This document shows, one piece after another, positions 1 to 8,907 of a DNA stretch of 39,475 nt. Below the pieces are notes generated by a model. That model worked only from the letters and a program-made list of their open reading frames with translations, was not told the DNA's origin and did no database searches. Position numbers and translations under genes: made by a program. Position 1 is the stretch's first letter, and the number at the start of each line of letters is the position of its first letter. This DNA comes from Quinella sp. 1Q7 (GTDB lineage Bacteria; Bacillota; Negativicutes; Selenomonadales; Selenomonadaceae): positions 1 through 39,475 of the forward strand of contig JADEZP010000008.1 in NCBI GenBank assembly GCA_015206805.1, read 5' to 3'.

Positions 1-940
1 GCTCGTCGTCAAGGCGCAACAACGTCAGTGAAAAGCCCGCCATTTCAATCGAGGTCATGTAGTTGCCGACCATCGTATCGTAGACTTTAACGCTCGCCGC
101 CGCCAAATAATCCTGCACGAAGTTGTTGATTATGTACAGCTCCATGAGCGGCGTCGCGCCCATACCGTTGACCAGAACGACGACCTCGCGCCCGCTGAAG
201 TCGATGTCGGCTAAAATTTTGTCCAGCAAAGTTTTGGCGATATTGTCGGCGGAAGTGAGTTTGTCGCGGTGAGTGCCGGGCTCTCCGTGAATTCCGATAC
301 CGATTTCGATTTCGTCGTCGGCAAGCTCAAAGCCGGGCTTACCTGCGGCGGGCACTGTGCACGGGGAAATTGCCATGCCCATTGTCCGAACGTTGGCGAT
401 AACTTTTTCCGCGACGGCTTTCACGTCGGCAAGCGCGGCACCCTGTTCGGCTTTGGCACCGGCGATTTTGTGGACAAGCACCGTTCCCGCGACGCCGCGT
501 CGTCCCGTGGTGTAAAGGCTGTCTTGAACGGCAACATCATCATTCACGACGACGTGCGCAACTTTGATGTCCTCGTCCGCCGCCATATCCATTGCCATTT
601 CAAAATTCAGGACGTCGCCCGTGTAATTCTTGACAATGCACAAAACGCCCGCATCGGTCGCAACGGCTTTAATGCCCTCGAAAATTTTATCGGGCGTCGG
701 CGACGTGAAGACGGCTCCCGCAACCGCGCAGTCAAGCATACCTTTGCCGACAAAGCCGCCGTGTGACGGTTCATGACCGCTGCCGCCGCCGCTGACCAGC
801 GCAACTTTATCGGACTTTTTCGCCGCACGAACGACCACGTTGCCGCATTCGAGCTTGCGAAGTTTCGTCGGCGCGGATTTGACCAGACCGAGTATCATCT
901 GCTCTTCGACGGCGTCAACGGAATTGATTAGCTTTTTCAT
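1..940 (-). CDS. dhaK: Dihydroxyacetone kinase subunit DhaK (3' end truncated by window edge)
   Basis: Reverse-strand translation begins MKKLINSVDAVEEQMILGLVKSAPTKLRKLECGNVVVRAAKKSDKVALVSGGGSGHEPSHGGFVGKGMLDCAVAGAVFTSPTPDKI (DhaK GGGSGHEP motif); GGAGGG RBS upstream of ATG at 940. Confidence 0.92.
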   Translation of the reverse strand, partial: MKKLINSVDAVEEQMILGLVKSAPTKLRKLECGNVVVRAAKKSDKVALVSGGGSGHEPSHGGFVGKGMLDCAVAGAVFTSPTPDKIFEGIKAVATDAGVLCIVKNYTGDVLNFEMAMDMAADEDIKVAHVVVNDDVAVQDSLYTTGRRGVAGTVLVHKIAGAKAEQGAALADVKAVAEKVIANVRTMGMAISPCTVPAAGKPGFELADDEIEIGIGIHGEPGTHRDKLTSADNIAKTLLDKILADIDFSGREVVVLVNGMGATPLMELYIINNFVQDYLAAASVKVYDTMVGNYMTSIEMAGFSLTLLRLDDE

Positions 941-1018
941 GCGAATCCCTCCAAAAAAAAATCAAGCTTAACGAAAAAAATTTATCACCAAGCTTGAAAC
1001 GTGTCAATCGATATTTAC

Positions 1019-1047
1019 TTGAAAGTTCCCTGCACATGTGTTATACA
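1019..1047 (+). promoter_or_regulatory. Sigma-A-like promoter upstream of radical SAM gene
   Basis: TTGAAA (1019-1024), 17-nt spacer, TATACA (1042-1047). Confidence 0.5.
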
Positions 1048-1193
1048 TTTGCCAAGTCGGGACGTTCAAATACTTGTAAGTAGTCGAAAAGCCGCTTGCG
1101 ACGCGGTAAATCCGACGCCCTGCCGTTCGTATTGTCTCAATGACTGCAGAAAATTTATCACACGCGACAGCAAACGTCAAGGAGTGATTCAAA

Positions 1194-1853
1194 ATGATTG
1201 TTTACGCGACACACGCGGGCGGACGATATCTGCCGCTTGCCGAAAGTCTCAAGCTTGAGCCGAAAGCCCTGCGCGGGCTGTACGTGAACTTGACCAATCG
1301 TTGCAACTGCGATTGCGTGTTTTGTCTGCGCAGGAAAAAAATTATGTCGGCGGCGGCAAGTTTGTGGCTTGAACGTGAGCCGACCGTTGCCGAAGTCAAA
1401 GCCGCGCTTGACGGCGCACCGTGGCACGTCATCCGCGAAGTAGTTTTTTGCGGGTTCGGAGAGCCGACGATTCGTCTTGCCGAGCTGACGGAGCTGTTGG
1501 CTTACGTGAAAAAAATTCGTCCGCAAATTCCGACGCGCCTCAACACCAACGGTTTGGGCGAGCTGTATCACGGGCGGGAAATTGCGGCGGAATTCGCGGG
1601 GATATTGGACACGGCGTCAATCAGTCTCAATGCCGCGACTGCCGAAAAATATTTCAAGCTGACACGCGCCGCTTACGGTTTGAAGTCGTTCGATGCGATG
1701 TTGACCTTTGCCGAACACATGAAAAATTTCGTGCCGCAAGTCGTAATGACGGTGGTTGACCACGTTACACCGCCCGAAGAAATTGCCGCCTGCCGAAGAC
1801 TTTGCGACGAACGCGGTTTGACGTTGCGGGTGCGCCCTTACGAAGACAATTAA
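1194..1853 (+). CDS. Radical SAM protein (TatD-associated type)
   Basis: CxxxCxxC in NRCNCDCVFCLRR; GFGEPT motif; AAGGAGTG upstream of ATG. Confidence 0.85.
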   Translation: MIVYATHAGGRYLPLAESLKLEPKALRGLYVNLTNRCNCDCVFCLRRKKIMSAAASLWLEREPTVAEVKAALDGAPWHVIREVVFCGFGEPTIRLAELTELLAYVKKIRPQIPTRLNTNGLGELYHGREIAAEFAGILDTASISLNAATAEKYFKLTRAAYGLKSFDAMLTFAEHMKNFVPQVVMTVVDHVTPPEEIAACRRLCDERGLTLRVRPYEDN

Positions 1854-1865
1854 CATAAAAAAAAC

Positions 1866-1893
1866 AGCCGTCACAAATCGTGGCGGCTTTTAA
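1866..1893 (+). terminator. Rho-independent terminator after radical SAM gene
   Basis: AGCCGTCAC-aaatc-GTGGCGGCT followed by TTTT. Confidence 0.65.
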
Positions 1894-1908
1894 ATTTTCG
1901 GCGACGGA

Positions 1909-3000
1909 TTAAAGATTCGACTTGAAGAACTCCGTAATTTTGTCGAACGGGATTTTGTTTAGGTTGTCGTACAGGTCGACGTGGTTGGCGTTTGGAATAA
2001 TCAGCAGTTCCTTGTTGGAGCCCGTGAGCTTTTTGAAGGCGTCTTCGCTGAAGTAGCGGCTGTGAGCTTTTTCGCCGTGAATAATCAGCACGGGCGTTTC
2101 AATTTCGGCGGTGTAAGTCAACAGCGGCATATTCATGAAAGAGAGCGCACTTGTCGAGTTCCAGCCGGCATTAGAATTGAGCGAACGTTTATGGAAGCCG
2201 CGCGACGTTTTGTAGTAGGCATAATAATCTTGAACGAACTGCGGCATATTGGACACGTCGTCGGGGACGCCGCCTGCGCGGGCATATTCGCCTGTGCGAT
2301 AGTCGACGGTGCGTTGCTCATTGAGTTTGACGCGCATTGCTTGACGTTCGCGGGCGATAGTCGACGGGTCTTTATCGCGGTCGAAATAACCGTTGGCAGT
2401 GACGCGGCTCATATCGTACATGGTCGTCGTAACGGTCGCTTTGATTCGCGTGTCAATGGCGGCGGCGTTAAGTGCCATTCCGCCCCAGCCGCAAATGCCG
2501 ATAATTCCGATACGGTTGGCGTCGACACTTTGCAAGACTGACAGATAATCGACGGCGGCGCAGAAGTCTTCGGTGTTGATGTCGGGCGAGGCGACGAAAC
2601 GGGGTTGCCCGCCGCTTTCGCCGGTAAACGACGGGTCGAAGGCGATTGCAATAAACCCGCGTGCCGCCATTTCCTGAGCGTAAAGACCGCTTGATTGCTC
2701 CTTGACTGCGCCGAACGGACCTGCGACGGCGATTGCGGGGAGTTTGCCCGTGTAATGATTGGGCTCGTACAAATCGGCGGCAAGCGTGATGCCGTAGCGA
2801 TTCACGAAGGTCACTTTGCGGTGATTGACTTGATAATTGCGCTTGAAAACTTTGTCCCACTTCTTTTCGAGCGGCAGGACTTCGGGCGTCGGACGAACGG
2901 TCGGAGCGTTCATGATGTCGACGGCGGGTTGAGCGGCGTCAACGGGCAGAGCGGAGCCGAGCAGTCCGATACACAGCGCGGCAGTCAGAAAACGTTTCAC
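1909..3000 (-). CDS. Exported alpha/beta hydrolase, dienelactone-hydrolase-like
   Basis: N-terminal signal peptide MKRFLTAALCIGLLGSALPVDA; nucleophile elbow GICGWGG; C-terminal HGEKAHSRYFSEDA / NANHVDLYD. Confidence 0.8.
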   Translation of the reverse strand: MKRFLTAALCIGLLGSALPVDAAQPAVDIMNAPTVRPTPEVLPLEKKWDKVFKRNYQVNHRKVTFVNRYGITLAADLYEPNHYTGKLPAIAVAGPFGAVKEQSSGLYAQEMAARGFIAIAFDPSFTGESGGQPRFVASPDINTEDFCAAVDYLSVLQSVDANRIGIIGICGWGGMALNAAAIDTRIKATVTTTMYDMSRVTANGYFDRDKDPSTIARERQAMRVKLNEQRTVDYRTGEYARAGGVPDDVSNMPQFVQDYYAYYKTSRGFHKRSLNSNAGWNSTSALSFMNMPLLTYTAEIETPVLIIHGEKAHSRYFSEDAFKKLTGSNKELLIIPNANHVDLYDNLNKIPFDKITEFFKSNL

Positions 3001-4757
3001 AATAAAACCTCCTTAAGAGCGTCACGGTAAGTTTTGACGACTTGAGCGACGACGTCGGGCGAATAATTTTGAGCTTCAATGCGCAAGGCGGCGACGTTGA
3101 TTTTGTCGAGATACGGCAACAGGCAACGTTCCTTGCCGAAGAAAATATGCCAACGATTGAATTGGTCGAGTCGCAGCGCGTGAAGTTCGCTCGCCGTGTC
3201 CAAAAGCGCGTAATGATGATTCGCGTCGAGCTGATACATTTCGGCGAAGTCGTGATCGCAAATCATTGATTCGATTGCGCCGTGAACGATAATTTCAATC
3301 GGCAACGGCGAATTTTCGACGAGACTGCGCAGTTGTACGGGCGACAATTCGAGCGACGCCGTAGCTTGTTCGACACCCAATCCGCGCAAAAAATCGGCGG
3401 CGACGTGATTGAAGACGTTGAACGATACGTCGGCGCGGACGGGAATGTTGAGTTCTTTGACGCGCTTGAGTGCACCGAGATTGCCGACAAGAACGCCGTC
3501 AACCTGCGCGGGGATTTTGATACGGTCAAGGTCGATATCGCGCGTGGTGCGCGGGAATGCGAAAAAAATTTTCTTGCCCGCCGCGTGAGCAAAATTAATC
3601 GCCGCTTGAAGTTCGTCGGCAGTCCACGGCTTGAGCGGTTTGAAAACTTCGCCGCCGACATAAACGACGTCGGCACCCGAATCAATGGCGGCACGTGCCC
3701 CGTCAAGCGACGACGTTCGGACGGTCAATTGCGGTTTGACGACGTTAATTGCGCGAATCGGTTTGCTGATAACGGCGGCAACTTCGGGCACTGCTCGGCT
3801 GAAAATTTTGGGTTCGCGTTCGCCGCTCAAGCCGATATCGTGAATTGAAGTTGCGCCGAGAGCAAAAGTCGTGGTGAAGTCGCGGACGCGGTTATCGAAT
3901 AAATTTTTCCAACGCGTTTCGTCGACGACATAACCCGCGCTGTCGGCGAAGTACGAATCAATTTCGCGGCGGTAATTTTCGACGATGCGGCGAATGAATT
4001 CGGGCGGACGCATACGCCCTTCGATTTTAAAACTTGAAATGCCCGCGTGAATGAGTTCGGGAATGTGGCGGAACAAGCACATATCGTTGAGCGCGAGTTT
4101 ATGAGACCAGTCGTCGACGGTTGAGCCCGAATCTTCGTCGACGAGTTTGTAAGCCCAGCGGCAAGGTTTCATGCACCGCCCGCGATTGCCGCTCAAACCG
4201 AAAGTAACGCCTGAATGAATGCATTGCCCCGATTCGGCAATACACATGTCGCCGTGAACGAAATATTCAAGCTCAATGCCGGTACGTTCTTTAAGCAGAG
4301 CGACTTCGGCGAGCGACAATTCCCTGCTGACGACGACGCGCGTGATGCCGAAGGATTTAAGCATTTCGACGGCGGCGGTGTTGTGAGTGTTCATCATCAC
4401 AGAGGCGTGCAACGGAATGTTGATGTTTAGTTTGCGAACGAGACTTAAGACGGCTAAATCCTGAACCAAAATGGCGTCGGGCTGAATATCGTTGAGGGTG
4501 CGCAAAAATTTTTCCAGCGGGTCAAGTTCGTCGGAGCTGATTAGATTGTTTAGCGTGACGTAGATTTTTTTGCCGCGAGCGTGAGCCAAATTGACGGCGT
4601 CATAAAGTTGCGCGTCGGAGAAGTTGAATTGGCTGTTATGGACGCGCATGTTGAAAGATTTTCCGCCGAGATAAACGGCGTCGGCACCTGCGTCAAGTGC
4701 GGCAATCAGAGCGTCGGGAGTTCCTGCGGGTGCCAAAAGTTCAACCGGATTAACCAA
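2997..4757 (-). CDS. Peptidase U32 family protein
   Basis: ELLAPAGTPDALIAALDAGADAVYLGGKSFNMR, EYFVHGDMCIAESGQC, SGNRGRCMKPCRWAY motifs. Confidence 0.93.
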   Translation of the reverse strand: MVNPVELLAPAGTPDALIAALDAGADAVYLGGKSFNMRVHNSQFNFSDAQLYDAVNLAHARGKKIYVTLNNLISSDELDPLEKFLRTLNDIQPDAILVQDLAVLSLVRKLNINIPLHASVMMNTHNTAAVEMLKSFGITRVVVSRELSLAEVALLKERTGIELEYFVHGDMCIAESGQCIHSGVTFGLSGNRGRCMKPCRWAYKLVDEDSGSTVDDWSHKLALNDMCLFRHIPELIHAGISSFKIEGRMRPPEFIRRIVENYRREIDSYFADSAGYVVDETRWKNLFDNRVRDFTTTFALGATSIHDIGLSGEREPKIFSRAVPEVAAVISKPIRAINVVKPQLTVRTSSLDGARAAIDSGADVVYVGGEVFKPLKPWTADELQAAINFAHAAGKKIFFAFPRTTRDIDLDRIKIPAQVDGVLVGNLGALKRVKELNIPVRADVSFNVFNHVAADFLRGLGVEQATASLELSPVQLRSLVENSPLPIEIIVHGAIESMICDHDFAEMYQLDANHHYALLDTASELHALRLDQFNRWHIFFGKERCLLPYLDKINVAALRIEAQNYSPDVVAQVVKTYRDALKEVLL

Positions 4758-6516
4758 AACAATTCCCCCTCAAATCGCGAAAAATATTTTCAAGCTGACG
4801 GATATAATCAGTGGAATTCATTAGAGCTGACGATTTGAGATGCGGGCGCAAATTGGCACGATAAGCGGCAAGAAGTTCCTTGCGGCGTGCCAACTGAATT
4901 GCCTTGCTGACGTAATCCATCGGGTTGTGAGCGGTCAATTCGTTGATGTCGGCGGCGTTAAGGATTGAGGCACCGAGCCTTGAGCCGTGCGATTTGCCGC
5001 GCAATGTGACGACGGGCACGCCCATAAAAAGAGCTTCGCAAGTCGTAGTGCCGCCCGTGTAAGGGAACGTGTCCAACGCGATATCGACGTCGTTGTATTG
5101 TTCGAGATAATCTGGGCTGTACGGACGGAATTCGACGCGTTCAATCGGGAAACTCAATTTGCGCAACCGTTCGCGGACGATAGAGATGCCGTCGTCGAGG
5201 CTGAAAATTTTTCCCTTCAAAATGAGGCGAGAATTGTTTACGGCGTCGAGAATGGCGCGCCACAAATACAGCAAGTCGTCGGTGACCTTGGCGAAATTAT
5301 TAAAGCAACCGAAAGTGATGTGCCCGTTACGCATGAAAGGCGGTTGCGTGTCGACTGGTGGCGGCTGACGAATCAAGCCCGGCGCGAAACATAAGTGACA
5401 CGGATTAAGGCGCAACAATTTTTCGGTGAAGGCACCATTGTTGACGGAGCAAATATCGTCGGACAAAAAATAATCGACGGCGGCAAGACCCGTCGAGGCG
5501 GTGTAGCCGAGCGCGCAAATTTGAATCGGCGCGGGCTTGTGAGCGAGTATCGGCAAGCAGCTGTCCTGCGAATGCCCCGACAAATCGACGAGAATATCAA
5601 CGTTATCGGCGTTAATGATTGTGGCGGCGTCGAGCGGCTCTTTGCCCGTGAGGTTGCGCCACGTGACGGGGAAATTTTTCAATCGTTCGGTGACGAAATC
5701 TTTCCTGCCCGTAGCGTAACAAGTGACGGTGAAGTTGTCGCGGTCGAAGTCGCCAAACAGCGGCGGGAAGAAATTCGCCAGCGCATGTTGCCGGAAATCG
5801 GGCGAAATGTAACCGACGTGAATTTTATCGCGGTGCGGCGTATGAGACAGCGGCGTCACGTTGGCGAAGAAGTCGTTGTATTTTTGAGCGAGTTCCTTGG
5901 CGTGAGCGGGCGGTATGTCGCGATAATTGAGCAGGAACAGATGTTTCGAGTACAATTCGGCAGCCAAATCGATACGGTCAGTGAGCGAGCTTGCGCGATT
6001 TAAAACGTCAGCCGCCCGCGCAGGTTGTCCCGCCAGATACAGTCCGTTGGAACTCCAGCACAATGCCTTGAACAGAATGGCGCGAGTGACGGCGAACATT
6101 TTTTCGAGCAGTTGACGGTCGTGGACGACGTCGGCGTTCGATTGGCTGAAGAAAATTTTGCGGTTGACGGCGTTGAGTTGCGCCTGAATTTTTTTGACGG
6201 CACAGTCAGCGTCGCGGATAAGTTCGTCAAAAATTTTAAGTTCGTCGCGCAGTTGAAGACGTTTCATGGCGACGCCGCCCGTAACCAGTCGCCCGCGCAG
6301 GTGATTGTGTTCGATGTTCAGCGCGTCTTGAGCGAGCGAAGTTGCGACGTCGAGATTGCCAACATAAAGCGCGGCTTCGGCAGCGAGCGACAATCCGTCA
6401 GCGGAATTGTTATCGAGTTCGAGAATTTCATTGGCGACGGTGCGCATGGACATTGGGTCGCCGTCGGAACAGAATTTTTCAGCCAACACAATCTGCTCCA
6501 AAATTTTTTCGTCCAT
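4750..6516 (-). CDS. TPR-containing glycosyltransferase family 41 (O-GlcNAc-transferase-like)
   Basis: HVGYISPDFRQHALANFFPPL and DTFPYTGGTTTCEALFMGVPVVTLRGKSHGSRLGASIL; ATG at 6516 with GGAGG upstream, preferred over the longer 680-aa ORF start. Confidence 0.88.
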   Translation of the reverse strand: MDEKILEQIVLAEKFCSDGDPMSMRTVANEILELDNNSADGLSLAAEAALYVGNLDVATSLAQDALNIEHNHLRGRLVTGGVAMKRLQLRDELKIFDELIRDADCAVKKIQAQLNAVNRKIFFSQSNADVVHDRQLLEKMFAVTRAILFKALCWSSNGLYLAGQPARAADVLNRASSLTDRIDLAAELYSKHLFLLNYRDIPPAHAKELAQKYNDFFANVTPLSHTPHRDKIHVGYISPDFRQHALANFFPPLFGDFDRDNFTVTCYATGRKDFVTERLKNFPVTWRNLTGKEPLDAATIINADNVDILVDLSGHSQDSCLPILAHKPAPIQICALGYTASTGLAAVDYFLSDDICSVNNGAFTEKLLRLNPCHLCFAPGLIRQPPPVDTQPPFMRNGHITFGCFNNFAKVTDDLLYLWRAILDAVNNSRLILKGKIFSLDDGISIVRERLRKLSFPIERVEFRPYSPDYLEQYNDVDIALDTFPYTGGTTTCEALFMGVPVVTLRGKSHGSRLGASILNAADINELTAHNPMDYVSKAIQLARRKELLAAYRANLRPHLKSSALMNSTDYIRQLENIFRDLRGNCFG

Positions 6517-6673
6517 TGCCGCGCCTCCCGCGAAAATTTTTTTTATGATAAACCAAACTGCCCGCAACCGCAAGTAAAACGTGCAGATAACCGCGACGCG
6601 CGTTGCCGAAAAAAATTCTTGCCCGCCGAAAATTTTTAGTTTACAATCGTCAAAAACCAAAGGAGCGATTTTC

Positions 6674-7084
6674 ATGCGACAAAAGGGTTTCGCGACACTC
6701 GAAGTGATTCTGATGGTTATGGTCATCGGAATTTTGGCGTCAATCGCAGTGCCGCGCTTCACCTCCGTAACCACAGCCGCCAACACCGCCAAAATCCAAG
6801 CCGACCTGTCGACAATCGATACCGCAATCGCCGTTTACTACATGGAGCACGGCAGTTATCCGACACAACTCAACCAGCTAAGCGATTATCTTCGCGGTGC
6901 CGACGGCAATCTCAAACCACCTTCGGGAAAATGTTACCTCAACGGCGGAACAACGGCAGTTGACGTTCCTGCCACCGATTACACCATTCAAGCCGCCAGC
7001 GGTAATGACGAGGCACGCGCCATTTGCGGCACGAGCAACACTGCCGAAAAATTCTACGTCCCGAAAAAATCAGCGACGACTTGA
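6674..7084 (+). CDS. Type IV pilin-like / pseudopilin
   Basis: Prepilin signal KG^FATLEVILMVMVIGILASIAVPRF; AGGAG RBS; ATG at 6674. Confidence 0.82.
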   Translation: MRQKGFATLEVILMVMVIGILASIAVPRFTSVTTAANTAKIQADLSTIDTAIAVYYMEHGSYPTQLNQLSDYLRGADGNLKPPSGKCYLNGGTTAVDVPATDYTIQAASGNDEARAICGTSNTAEKFYVPKKSATT

Positions 7085-7111
7085 TAAAAATTTCCGCGCC
7101 GATGATTTTTA

Positions 7112-7140
7112 TTGACGTGGAAAATTTTTTTTGATACAAT
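7112..7140 (+). promoter_or_regulatory. Sigma-A-like promoter upstream of flagellin
   Basis: TTGACG (7112-7117), 17-nt spacer, TACAAT (7135-7140). Confidence 0.6.
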
Positions 7141-7152
7141 CGCGACGAAGCT

Positions 7153-7179
7153 TAATACGGCAGATGTTTTTGCCGATAA
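7153..7179 (+). promoter_or_regulatory. Sigma-28 (sigma-D/FliA)-type flagellar promoter
   Basis: TAAT, 15-nt spacer, GCCGATAA (7172-7179); consensus -10 is GCCGATAA. Confidence 0.75.
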
Positions 7180-7339
7180 GATTATCAAGAGTAACGTGCG
7201 AGTTCTGTTGCGGCAATCGTTACGCGTGCGAGGCTCAAATTCCGGCGACGGTCGGAATTTGCAACGGACTCGTAAGTTCGGCGGCGGAAGGGAAACCGTC
7301 GCTTGAGTAAAACAGTTTACATCAAGGAGGAACAATATC

Positions 7340-8641
7340 ATGGGTATGGTAGTTAAAAACAACATGCAGGCTGTCCGCACGCTCAACACCTTGAACGGCA
7401 ATCAGAGCGCATTGACCAAAAGTTTGGGCAGAGTGTCCAGCGGCATGAAAATCACCAGCGCACAGGACGACGCGGCAGGATTCGCAATCAGCGAACGCAT
7501 GAGAGTCCGTATCCGTTCGCTCGATCAAGCCAATCAAAACACGCAGAACGACTCGGCACTCATGAAGACGGCTGAAGGCGCAGTCGGCAACACGATTGAA
7601 TTGCTCCGCACGTTGAAGGAAAAAGCAATCAACGCCGCCAACGACTCCAACACCGACGAAGACCGCGCAACCATCCAGAAGGAAATCAACCAGTACATCG
7701 ACCAAGTCGACGACAACGCGCTTGTGCAGTTCAACGGCAAATACCTCATCGACGGTTCGAAGAACAACGCCGCAACCAGCACCAAGACCATACTGCTCAA
7801 CCAGAGCTTGTCGACCGACGCAAAAATAGGTTCTGGTTTGACGCAACTTGCCGACCGCGTAGGCAACTCCCTTGAAATTCTCTCCACCGACAAATATCAA
7901 ATTTCATGGGTCAACAACGGCATAATCTCCAGCTCCAGCGGTTCGGTAAGCAGTTACGCACTGTCGGATCTTTTCAAAGCGGCTTCCGTTGGCACTGCAG
8001 AGGGAACTTCCACCGCGGCAATTGGTACCGACAAGTTTAATCAAGCTGTTTACACGCCTGATAAGACCGCAGGTCTCGCCATAGTCGCTACTACTGCAGG
8101 CATATTAGGTCAAGTCTCCGGCTTCACAATCAGCATCTTGGATCATGATGGCAACGTCAAGAAAGCAGCCAATGCGGCTCTTGACCAATTCAAGCAGTAT
8201 CAGATGGCTGAAAACGAAACCCAAGGCGGCAACAAGGCTCTCAACTTCCACATCGGCTCCGAAGCCAACGTTGCAATCAAAGTCGGCTTGAGCGACATGC
8301 GCGCAGAATCCCTCGGCTTGAAAGGCACCGACGGTTCCAGAATCAGCGTCACCACTAAGGACAACGCCAACGCCTCAATCAACGTCATTGAGAACGCGCT
8401 GACCAAAGCACTCGACCAGCAGACGACAATCGGCGCGATTGAGTCCCGCCTCGATTACACCAGCACCAACCTCACCACGTCGAGCGAGAACGTCCAGGCG
8501 GCAGAGTCCACGATTCGCGATGCGGATATGGCGAAGGAAATGACCAACTACACGAAGGCAAACGTCCTTCTGCAGGCGGCTCAAGCCATGCTCGCACAAG
8601 CAAATCAGAACAGCTCCGCAGTCCTCAGCTTGCTCCAGTAA
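7340..8641 (+). CDS. fliC: Flagellin
   Basis: MGMVVKNNMQAVRTLNTLNGNQSALTKSLGRVSSGMKITSAQDDAAGFAISERMR and C-terminal ANVLLQAAQAMLAQANQNSSAVLSLLQ; AAGGAGGAAC RBS. Confidence 0.97.
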   Translation: MGMVVKNNMQAVRTLNTLNGNQSALTKSLGRVSSGMKITSAQDDAAGFAISERMRVRIRSLDQANQNTQNDSALMKTAEGAVGNTIELLRTLKEKAINAANDSNTDEDRATIQKEINQYIDQVDDNALVQFNGKYLIDGSKNNAATSTKTILLNQSLSTDAKIGSGLTQLADRVGNSLEILSTDKYQISWVNNGIISSSSGSVSSYALSDLFKAASVGTAEGTSTAAIGTDKFNQAVYTPDKTAGLAIVATTAGILGQVSGFTISILDHDGNVKKAANAALDQFKQYQMAENETQGGNKALNFHIGSEANVAIKVGLSDMRAESLGLKGTDGSRISVTTKDNANASINVIENALTKALDQQTTIGAIESRLDYTSTNLTTSSENVQAAESTIRDADMAKEMTNYTKANVLLQAAQAMLAQANQNSSAVLSLLQ

Positions 8642-8854
8642 ACTTCAAGCGTCCGATACGGGCGCGCGTCAAATCGATTACAATACCGTCGGCAAATGTC
8701 GGCGGTATTTTTTTTCGGCAAAGTGTCGCTCCGATAAGAACGTCCTCCTGCTCTGGTAAACTTCAAGCGTCCGCTACGGGCGCGCGTCAAATCGATTACA
8801 ATACCGTCGGCAAATGTCGGCGGTATTTTTTTTGCGGCAAAGTGTCGCTCTGGT
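8638..8854 (+). repeat. Tandem duplication (about 118-bp period) of flagellin 3' end plus terminator
   Basis: GTAAACTTCAAGCGTCCG(A/C)TACGGGCGCGCGTCAAATCGATTACAATACCGTCGGCAAATGTCGGCGGTATTTTTTTT at 8638 and again at 8756. Confidence 0.95.
8682..8713 (+). terminator. Flagellin terminator (first copy; second copy near 8800-8832)
   Basis: ATACCGtCGGCaaatGtCGGCGGTAT followed by T8. Confidence 0.75.
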
Positions 8855-8907
8855 AAAAGTTCCCGCGCTCTGATATAATGCGTAAAATTTTTTTGCGAGG
8901 TTCGGTA

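Noticed and set aside
269-766. 165-aa plus-strand ORF
   Set aside because: Antisense to dhaK, which has clear motifs.
5395-6639. Plus-strand ORFs of about 200 aa opposite GT41
   Set aside because: Shadow ORFs of the GT41 gene; no recognisable motifs.
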